Both the position numbers and the translations under genes were made by a program. A stretch of DNA of 5,513 bases, taken from Bacillota bacterium. GTDB lineage: Bacteria > Bacillota > Limnochordia > Darwinibacteriales > Darwinibacteriaceae. The stretch is taken from positions 1-5,513 of the forward strand of contig JAAZLB010000135.1 of assembly GCA_012799535.1 (NCBI GenBank), written 5' to 3'. Below are positions 1-5,513 of the stretch, piece after piece; within the stretch, counting starts at the first letter, position 1, and each line of letters opens with the position of its first letter. Under the pieces are notes generated by a model. That model saw nothing but the letters and a program-made list of their open reading frames with translations. It was not told the origin of the DNA and made no database searches.

Positions 1-63
1 ACGCGCCACGGTGCCCAGCCTTCAATTCCTACACGGTCGGAAGTGGAGGAGTTTTTGAGCTAG
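1..63 (+). CDS. C-terminal tail of an unidentified upstream gene (partial)
   Basis: Reading from base 1, an open frame of 20 codons ends at TAG 61-63 and gives a tail ending SEVEEFLS, a polar helix-like C-terminus. The spacing fits an upstream gene of the same operon, 82 bases before the proposed helicase start. I do not recognise the family. A second frame (bases 3-89, ending KTKQR and TAA 87-89) is also open to the left edge, so the choice of frame is uncertain. The frame from base 1 is preferred because its end looks like a normal acidic terminal helix. No function can be assigned from 20 residues. Confidence 0.35.
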   Translation, partial: TRHGAQPSIPTRSEVEEFLS

Positions 64-133
64 CAAGGGGCAAAACTAAACAAAGGTAATTGTGGATCAT
101 AAGCGAATTAGTCTTGTATATCGGTTGCAGATG

Positions 134-140
134 AGGAGGT
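134..140 (+). promoter_or_regulatory. Ribosome binding site that favours the TTG 146 helicase start
   Basis: AGGAGGT at 134-140 is an essentially perfect match to the anti-Shine-Dalgarno end of 16S rRNA and lies 5 bases before TTG 146. The competing GTG at 92 has only AAAGG at 82-86. The ATG at 131 would overlap this site and has no site of its own. This decides the start in favour of 146. Confidence 0.75.
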
Positions 141-145
141 TCCTA

Positions 146-2401
146 TTGACTGAACAACAATCAACCATTAGAACGTATCGTGGTTTTACCCTCGATCCCT
201 TTCAAGCAGAAGCGGTGGATTTTATCGACCAGAACCAATCAGTCTTGGTTGCGGCACCCACCGGAGTAGGTAAAACTCTCATTGCCGATTACATCATTGA
301 AAAGATCTTTAGAGAAGGGGGAAGAGTGGTTTACACTGCCCCTATTAAAGCATTAAGCAATCAGAAATTTCGAGAATTTAAGGCTGTGGTTGGCCCTGAG
401 GCTATGGGTATTCTCACTGGAGATGTGGTGATTAATCCAGAGGCTCCCATTCTGATTATGACCACTGAGATTTTCCGGAACATGCTCCAAGAAGACCCAG
501 AACGGGTTCATGATGTACGCTATGTGATTTTCGATGAAATTCACTATATAGACGATCCTGAAAGGGGCAGCGTCTGGGAAGAAAGCCTAATCTTCATGCC
601 TCCCACCATGCGCTTTTTAGGCCTTAGTGCTACTATTCCTAACGTGGATCAACTAGCTAGTTGGATTGAGGATGTGCAAAAGCAGGAGGTGCAAGTGGTC
701 ACCCACGACGAGCGGATCGTCCCTTTGAAACATGCTCTTTATGAGCGTTCTTTAGGGATTACCACTATGGGTCGAGTTCAAAAGAAGTATCGAAACCTAG
801 TGGCTAATAGTCCTGAACCGGGAAGACCTTTAGCTGAATCCACAACCCATTTAGATCTGATTCGGGCAATTAAGGATGAATATTTACCTTGTTTGTTTTT
901 TACCTTTAGCCGTCGTAAGTGTGAAAGCAACGCCTTAGAGCTAGGGGAAGAACATGATTTTCTTACTAAGAGCGAAAAAGCCCAGGTGCGTACAATCATT
1001 GCTGAAGTGTTAGAACGCTATCCTAATGTGGAAAGTGAACGTTGGCCCCACTTAAGGCGCCTACTTCTCAAGGGAATTGCCTATCACCACGCGGGAATGC
1101 TACCTGTCTTGAAGGACATTGTGGAAGAACTATTCACCCATCGCTTGATTAAGGTGTTGTATTGCACAGAAACCTTCGCGGTAGGGCTAAACTTCCCTTG
1201 CAAGACAGTCTGTTTTGATTCTAGCACTAAGTGGGATGGGCTCTCCTTTAGGCCCATTTCCAACCGAGAATACTTCCAAATGGCTGGTCGAGCCGGCAGA
1301 CGGGGAATTGATGAAGAAGGTTTTGTCTTTACCTTAGTAGATCTAGGCTATTTCGATCCTAGTCAATTTCCCAGTATGAAAGAGGACGAAGTAGAACCAC
1401 TGCAGAGCCAATTTGCCCTCACCTATAATTCTATTTTGAATCTAGTTAAAAACTACGACGAAGACGACATCTACCGGATCCTAGGCCAAAACTTCGCCAC
1501 CTACCAAGCCTCTGCTGAAAGAGAAGGGGTTTTGGTACAATTGGAGATGCTTGCAGATGAACTAGCTATTTATACGAAGAACTTCAAGGGCTCTGGCTCT
1601 GAAATGTTACCGCGCCTTTTGCGTAAAAAAATCGAGTTCGAAAGACGGTTGAACTCTGAGTATAATAAGCGCACTAAGCGTTATCTAAAACGGGAAATCC
1701 GTACCATCAATCAACGCATAGATAGTGCTTTTTACAGAAGCTTTCCTAATCGAGATCCCCATTCACTACGTCGGGAAAACCGGAAATACCGGAGACAGGT
1801 TAAAAACTATGAGCGGCTAATGTTGCGGGAACAAACCCTCAATCCCCATGAAAAGTATATCCAAGAGTTTTCAGATAAGAAAGCAGTCTTAGAAGGCTTG
1901 GGTTACTTGCAGGGTGATCAACTTACAACTCCAGGATTGCTAGCCAGTCAGATTCACGGACATGAGCTTTTGATCACGGAGATGTTTATGGAGGGTTTAT
2001 TCCACTCTTATCCACCAGCAGAACTGAATGCAGTCATGGTCTCTATTGGTTATGAACCACGGAAGAACGAATATCGACTCAAACACCGTCTCGATCTTAG
2101 TCCTGTCTTTCGGATTTGGCATTTTCTTGCCAAAATGGAACAGCGGATGATTGGTTTTTCTACTGTCCAATTTAATGATCACGTGGCTGCCTTGGCATAT
2201 CGCTGGAGTAATGGTGAAAGCTTTGCCAACCTTCTCAATGACTCTTCTATTGATGAGGGGGATCTAGTTTTTGCCTTCAGGCGAGGCATCGATTTATTAC
2301 GCCAGGTGCGTAACGCCACTACAGATGATCCTAATTTACAGGCAAAACTACGGGAGTGTATAACTCTAATGGATCGGGACGAAGTATCGATTTGGCTTTA
2401 A
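146..2401 (+). CDS. Ski2/Mtr4-like DExH RNA helicase with DSHCT domain
   Basis: This is a complete ATP-dependent superfamily 2 helicase of the Ski2/Mtr4/HelY group, which unwinds structured RNA with 3'-to-5' polarity; it should be cytoplasmic. Numbering from TTG 146 (752 residues): Q-like GFTLDPFQ at 13-20, Walker A APTGVGKT at 37-44, motif Ia APIKALSNQ at 65-73, DEIH box at 130-133, SAT at 161-163, motif IV FFTFSRRKCE at 251-260, Ski2-type YHHAGMLP at 313-320, motif V GLNFPCKTV at 347-355 and motif VI QMAGRAGRRG at 378-387. A winged-helix stretch (LQSQFALTYNSILNL) follows near 419-433. Next comes a strongly basic helical segment at about 487-562, and then a DSHCT domain at about 571-752 (VLEGLGYLQ, HELLITEMF, FRRGIDLLRQ). 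The arch/KOW insert of eukaryotic Mtr4 is missing, which accounts for the short length. TTG 146 is chosen on the strength of its ribosome site; GTG 92 would add 18 basic residues (769 aa) and ATG 131 would add 5. The gene is intact and leads the trio. Its RNA substrate is unknown. Confidence 0.93.
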   Translation: MTEQQSTIRTYRGFTLDPFQAEAVDFIDQNQSVLVAAPTGVGKTLIADYIIEKIFREGGRVVYTAPIKALSNQKFREFKAVVGPEAMGILTGDVVINPEAPILIMTTEIFRNMLQEDPERVHDVRYVIFDEIHYIDDPERGSVWEESLIFMPPTMRFLGLSATIPNVDQLASWIEDVQKQEVQVVTHDERIVPLKHALYERSLGITTMGRVQKKYRNLVANSPEPGRPLAESTTHLDLIRAIKDEYLPCLFFTFSRRKCESNALELGEEHDFLTKSEKAQVRTIIAEVLERYPNVESERWPHLRRLLLKGIAYHHAGMLPVLKDIVEELFTHRLIKVLYCTETFAVGLNFPCKTVCFDSSTKWDGLSFRPISNREYFQMAGRAGRRGIDEEGFVFTLVDLGYFDPSQFPSMKEDEVEPLQSQFALTYNSILNLVKNYDEDDIYRILGQNFATYQASAEREGVLVQLEMLADELAIYTKNFKGSGSEMLPRLLRKKIEFERRLNSEYNKRTKRYLKREIRTINQRIDSAFYRSFPNRDPHSLRRENRKYRRQVKNYERLMLREQTLNPHEKYIQEFSDKKAVLEGLGYLQGDQLTTPGLLASQIHGHELLITEMFMEGLFHSYPPAELNAVMVSIGYEPRKNEYRLKHRLDLSPVFRIWHFLAKMEQRMIGFSTVQFNDHVAALAYRWSNGESFANLLNDSSIDEGDLVFAFRRGIDLLRQVRNATTDDPNLQAKLRECITLMDRDEVSIWL

Positions 2402-2409
2402 TTTTATAT

Positions 2410-2416
2410 GAGGTGA
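2410..2416 (+). promoter_or_regulatory. Ribosome binding site of the HAD phosphatase gene
   Basis: GAGGTGA at 2410-2416 pairs with seven bases of the anti-Shine-Dalgarno sequence. Two ATG codons follow in tandem (2417 and 2420). The first directly abuts the site, while the second leaves 3 bases and better spacing from the AGG core, so 2420 is the more likely initiator. The site lies in the short gap after the helicase stop, which suggests translation within one operon transcript. Confidence 0.65.
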
Positions 2417-2419
2417 ATG

Positions 2420-3241
2420 ATGAATTACAGGTTAGTAGCATTAGATATAGATGGGACAATCCTCACAACAGAGGAAGAGTTAACCCCCCGCACGAGAAGG
2501 GCAATTATGCGGGTGCGGGAACGGGGTGTACCAGTTGTCCTAGCCACTGGGCGTCGTTTAATTCGCACCCTCCCTTGGGCTCAAGCCCTAGGACTTACTC
2601 AGCCCCTCATTGTCCACAATGGGGCAGTTATTTATGATCAAGCAAGTGGAAAAATCCTCAATCAAGAGGAAATTGATCTCAAAGTTGCCCACAGCATCCA
2701 ACAAGAGCTGGAGACTCGCTTTTTAAATTATGTGATTTACACTGGAGAAAGTGCCGGTGAAGAGGTTTTAGCTCCCTCAGGTACTTGGCAAGAACCAGAA
2801 AATCTCTTGCTCCGTTATTTAGGGGAAAACGCGGAGTTTGTAGATAAAGTTCATTTGCAAGTGGCACCGGTACGTATCTCTATTGTTGATCGACCTCAGA
2901 AGGTGGATCCCTTTTACGAGGTTCTCACTGAAAATTATGGAGATCAAGTGAACGCCATGCTTTTCGGGGCAGAACGGGACAAATGGCGTGGGATCGAAAT
3001 TATTCCCCACAACTGTTCTAAGGGGACCGGCCTCGCTTACCTCGCGGAAAGTTTGAAAATTCCCCAAGCGAGCGTTGTGGCCATCGGTGATAATGTGAAT
3101 GATTTAGAGATGATTCTCTGGGCAGGTCTAGGAGTAGCCATGGAAAATGGCTCACCTGAACTTAAGGCCCAAGCAAAACAGATCGCTCCTAGTAACGATC
3201 GAGATGGAGTTGCGGAAGTCTTGGAAGAACTCTTTTTGTAG
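2420..3241 (+). CDS. Cof-type HAD-IIB family phosphatase
   Basis: This is a complete 273-residue haloacid dehalogenase-type hydrolase, a soluble Mg2+-dependent phosphatase that works through a phospho-aspartate intermediate. All four HAD motifs are visible: motif I ALDIDGT with the two catalytic aspartates at 9 and 11; motif II ATGRR with Thr43; motif III lysine in CSKGTGL at 201; and motif IV GDNVNDLEM with Asp224 and Asp228. The tail GVAMENGSPELK followed by SNDRDGV is the Cof/YwpJ/YcsE signature. A type C2B cap lies between motifs II and III, at roughly 80-185, and would set substrate choice. Known relatives act on sugar phosphates, flavin mononucleotide or pyridoxal phosphate; the substrate here cannot be read from sequence. 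The gene lies 18 bases after the helicase stop (15 if ATG 2417 is used) and 14 before the AddB-like gene, so co-transcription is likely. No damage is visible. Confidence 0.95.
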   Translation: MNYRLVALDIDGTILTTEEELTPRTRRAIMRVRERGVPVVLATGRRLIRTLPWAQALGLTQPLIVHNGAVIYDQASGKILNQEEIDLKVAHSIQQELETRFLNYVIYTGESAGEEVLAPSGTWQEPENLLLRYLGENAEFVDKVHLQVAPVRISIVDRPQKVDPFYEVLTENYGDQVNAMLFGAERDKWRGIEIIPHNCSKGTGLAYLAESLKIPQASVVAIGDNVNDLEMILWAGLGVAMENGSPELKAQAKQIAPSNDRDGVAEVLEELFL

Positions 3242-3247
3242 GGAGGT
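3242..3247 (+). promoter_or_regulatory. Ribosome binding site of the AddB-like gene, next to the HAD stop
   Basis: GGAGGT at 3242-3247 lies 8 bases before ATG 3256 and begins immediately after the HAD stop codon TAG 3239-3241. The last bases of the site are part of a TAG (3247-3249) in the AddB-like reading frame, so that frame cannot start further upstream. The arrangement suggests translational coupling with the HAD gene. Confidence 0.8.
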
Positions 3248-3255
3248 AGAGGCAG

Positions 3256-5513
3256 ATGACAGCGTTATACTTGGTTCCCAATGCCTATTTGCGCAGATGG
3301 CGCCAAGAGGCTATCAAAAGTGGAGATTCTTTTCTACCCCTAACCCTTCCAGGCTTAATTGCCCAGATCCTCAAGGAGGGTCTGGTTTCTTATAAAGAAG
3401 ATGAAATTCTCGAAGAGGTAGCAGTTTGGCAAGCGGTTCAGGATCTTCACGAAGAATTAGAGTTTTTTGCACCCATTGCCCATTATCCCGGTTTTATCCA
3501 AGAATTAAAGTGGTTGTTTCGTCAAATTGATCTAGGTGAAGACATCTTGCAAAATCTGCCTGAATTAGGGGAGAAGGAACTGATTAAGTTGCATCAAGCT
3601 TATCACCATATCCTCCATGAACAGGGTCTTCTAGACAAGCCTGGTCAGATTCGCCAAGCCCTCGAACTCACTCAAAGACAGCAGTTTTTCCCCAACATTA
3701 AATCCATTCAACTGAGGGGGCTAGGTGAACTTAGTCCTCTAGAAACACAGTTTCTCCAATCCCTAGCCCACGGACGCCCCATAACAGAGATTTATTCTAC
3801 GGTGGAGGACTCAAACATAAAGGTACTTAAAGCTTCCGATCCTTACGACGAGGTGGAACAGATCGGACTGGCCATTCGTCAACAAATTGAAGAGGGGGTA
3901 CCTTTAGAACAAATCGGCCTCGCCTTTCCTAACCCCACTAATTATCAACCCATTTTACTTTCTGTGTTTGGCAAATTAGGTTTACCGTGGCGAGTGCCTT
4001 CCACAAGTTTAAGAAACACCCCTCTCGGCAAGGCGGTTTTGACGCTCATAGCTGGGGAGTTGGAGGGTTGGCACAAACACCATCTACAACTTTTGACTGC
4101 TCCTGGCTGGGGTTTCCCCTTTAACTTAAGTGCCCATGAACAGCGCGTCCTGCGCTTAGGCCCCCCTTACAAGGGTTTACCAGCTTGGCGTAGCTATTTA
4201 GGTGAATATCCAGGCTGGCACGGAGTTTTGGAACTTCTAACTTCTCTCGAGAATCACCTGATTACCCAATCAGTGCAAGCTTTCGGAAAGTGGTTAGGAG
4301 AACTTTTAGCTCAACTTCATCCAGGGGCTTGGGTTACGCCAGAAGAAGAACTAGAAAACTGGGCAGAATTGGTTAAAGCTTGGGATGGGATGGAAAACCT
4401 TGCTAATAGCCTACTTCATTATGAATGGGTGTGCACACCTAAACAGTTTTTACAGCTCTTACAGGTACTTTTAGATAATTATCAAGTTCAGTCGCGCCGA
4501 GTTTTTTACGAGCAACTTCAAGTTCTCAGAGTCGATCAACTGGGTGCCAACACTTACGAAAAGATCTATGTGGGGGGGTTGGTTGAAGGGCAGTTTCCTC
4601 CACATCAGCACGCCCATTGGCTAACCAAAACTAAGACCAAAAATGAAATTGCTCAACTTTACGAGCGCGTGGTAGGCTCTGCAAGGGATGTATATTTGTA
4701 TTACCCCGAAACGGATCTAGAAGGTAAACTGAATTTGCCTTCCACCTTACTTCCTTCCTCCAAAAGAACTACAGAAAGGGTTAGGGATGTCGTTATACAT
4801 CGCCCTTCTCTACATTTAGGTCAAGGTCATCTACGGGATCAAGAGTTGTTAGGGCAACTACAAGAACGAATTCTGCAAGATGGATTATCAACCTCACAGC
4901 TGAATCGTTATGCCAATTGCCCTTATCAATTCTTTTGCAGCTATGTTTTAGAGCTAGAGCCCCAAGAAGAGCAGGCCATAGAATTAGATGCCCGGGAGCG
5001 GGGGATTATCCTCCATGATGTGCTTCATAAGTTTTGGAGTAATCATCTAGCCGGACCATTGCCCAGTTTAGAAGGGGCCCAAGCGGAATTAGAGGGCTTG
5101 TTGCGAGATGAGTACTTGATCAGGGGAGAGACACCTCCCCCAAAACTAATTCGTACTTTAAGATGGTTTATCAGAGAAGATTTAACTAGGGTAGAAAGTG
5201 GTTTTCGCCCCCGCTATTTAGAGCGCTGGTTCCAAGGTCTAAGTGTCGAAACTTCCGCGGGATTAGTGCAAATCCGTGGGCAAATTGACCGAATTGATTT
5301 AAACCCCCATGGAGAATATGTCTTATATGACTACAAGACAGGGACAACCCCGTCTGTACAGGATATTCTACAAGGCAGGGATCTTCAAATTGCTATTTAT
5401 CTGCTAGCAGCTCAAAGTATGCTTTCTCATGCCCGTAATGTGGGGGTCGCGTATTATACCCTGAAGGATGCTAAGTTGGTGGGTGTGTTTCATATCGATT
5501 CGTATAAACAACT
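3256..5513 (+). CDS. addB: AddB/RexB-like ATP-dependent nuclease subunit B, 3' end outside window
   Basis: This is a partial gene of 752 codons, open to the right edge. The family forms AddAB/RexAB with AddA, resects DNA double-strand breaks and loads RecA. The start MTALYLVPNAYLRRW corresponds to the strand after the P-loop region of AddB (FLVPDQ in Bacillus, from memory). No Walker A GxxGxGKT is present, and in-frame TAG 3247-3249 rules out an upstream extension. GFIQELKWLFRQ (79-90) and LRGLGELSPLETQFL (153-167) also match AddB. A second inactive helicase-like domain carries IYVGGLVEGQFP (437-448) and VYLYYPETDLEGK (479-491). The C-terminal PD-(D/E)XK nuclease begins with SQLNRYANCPYQFF; Cys555 is the likely first ligand of the AddB iron-sulfur cluster. 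It continues with GIILHDVLHKFW (His587), GQIDRID (Asp678), YDYKTG (Asp692, Lys694) and LQIAIY (Gln711, Tyr715). All nuclease residues are present. The remaining cysteine ligands would lie past the edge. RexB is the alternative name, and a looser PD-(D/E)XK family label is the cautious one. Confidence 0.85.
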   Translation, partial: MTALYLVPNAYLRRWRQEAIKSGDSFLPLTLPGLIAQILKEGLVSYKEDEILEEVAVWQAVQDLHEELEFFAPIAHYPGFIQELKWLFRQIDLGEDILQNLPELGEKELIKLHQAYHHILHEQGLLDKPGQIRQALELTQRQQFFPNIKSIQLRGLGELSPLETQFLQSLAHGRPITEIYSTVEDSNIKVLKASDPYDEVEQIGLAIRQQIEEGVPLEQIGLAFPNPTNYQPILLSVFGKLGLPWRVPSTSLRNTPLGKAVLTLIAGELEGWHKHHLQLLTAPGWGFPFNLSAHEQRVLRLGPPYKGLPAWRSYLGEYPGWHGVLELLTSLENHLITQSVQAFGKWLGELLAQLHPGAWVTPEEELENWAELVKAWDGMENLANSLLHYEWVCTPKQFLQLLQVLLDNYQVQSRRVFYEQLQVLRVDQLGANTYEKIYVGGLVEGQFPPHQHAHWLTKTKTKNEIAQLYERVVGSARDVYLYYPETDLEGKLNLPSTLLPSSKRTTERVRDVVIHRPSLHLGQGHLRDQELLGQLQERILQDGLSTSQLNRYANCPYQFFCSYVLELEPQEEQAIELDARERGIILHDVLHKFWSNHLAGPLPSLEGAQAELEGLLRDEYLIRGETPPPKLIRTLRWFIREDLTRVESGFRPRYLERWFQGLSVETSAGLVQIRGQIDRIDLNPHGEYVLYDYKTGTTPSVQDILQGRDLQIAIYLLAAQSMLSHARNVGVAYYTLKDAKLVGVFHIDSYKQ

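Noticed and set aside
59..64. GCTAGC palindrome at the end of the upstream frame
   Set aside because: A single 6-base palindrome without a longer stem or a T-run is not a terminator or operator.
90..122. Promoter-like pair TTGTGG (90-95) and TGTATA/TATATC (115-122) before the helicase
   Set aside because: The spacers are 19 or 21 bases, both hexamers are imperfect, and a transcript from here would barely include the ribosome site. Not strong enough to annotate.
2356..2637. 93-codon + strand open frame across the helicase/HAD junction
   Set aside because: It overlaps the end of the helicase and the start of the HAD gene in another frame, and its translation is rich in Pro, Ser, Gly and Cys with no family resemblance. 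It is a shadow of real genes.
353..3067. Several minus-strand open frames of 60-80 codons
   Set aside because: All lie opposite strongly conserved coding sequence of the helicase or HAD gene, have no motifs and no convincing ribosome sites.
3147..3395. 82-codon + strand open frame across the HAD/AddB-like junction
   Set aside because: It is covered by the HAD 3' end and the AddB-like 5' start, both with clear motifs, and has no ribosome site of note. I also checked whether it could encode a missing AddB N-terminus: it contains no P-loop.

Overview
The window looks like part of a protein-coding operon from a low-to-mid-GC Gram-positive bacterium (Firmicutes, probably a Clostridia or Peptococcaceae-like lineage). 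Three things point there: strong AGGAGG-type ribosome binding sites in front of every gene, tight co-directional packing, and an AddB/RexB-family gene, which is the Firmicutes counterpart of RecBCD. By eye the base composition is in the mid-40s % GC. The lineage is an inference; no rRNA or other marker gene is present.

All recognisable genes are on the + strand. (1) Positions 1-63 are probably the last codons of an upstream gene, ending at TAG 61-63; the product is not recognisable. (2) Positions 146-2401 (or 92-2401 from an upstream GTG) encode a complete Ski2/Mtr4-type DExH RNA helicase with a C-terminal DSHCT domain. (3) Positions 2420-3241 (or from 2417) encode a complete Cof-type HAD phosphatase. 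(4) From 3256 to the right edge runs an uninterrupted 752-codon frame for an AddB/RexB-like recombination nuclease subunit; its 3' end lies outside the window. Gaps between genes are 82, 18 and 14 bases. There are no RNA genes, mobile elements, CRISPR arrays, large repeats or convincing terminators, and no gene-free stretch longer than about 300 bases.

Together the genes combine RNA metabolism (Ski2-like helicase), small-molecule dephosphorylation (HAD) and double-strand-break end processing (AddB-like). No sequence evidence shows that the three act in one pathway; co-transcription is the simplest reading. The AddA partner, if present, would be expected downstream of the right edge.

Most informative oddities: the AddB-like protein begins beyond the place where AddB normally has its Walker A ATP-binding loop, and an in-frame stop just upstream shows that this is its natural start. 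The helicase has a very basic, probably coiled-coil segment of about 75 residues where eukaryotic Mtr4/Ski2 carry the arch/KOW domain. The helicase start is probably a TTG with a near-perfect Shine-Dalgarno sequence, not the longer GTG frame. I see ordinary, well-preserved genes with some family-level twists, not a clearly new system.
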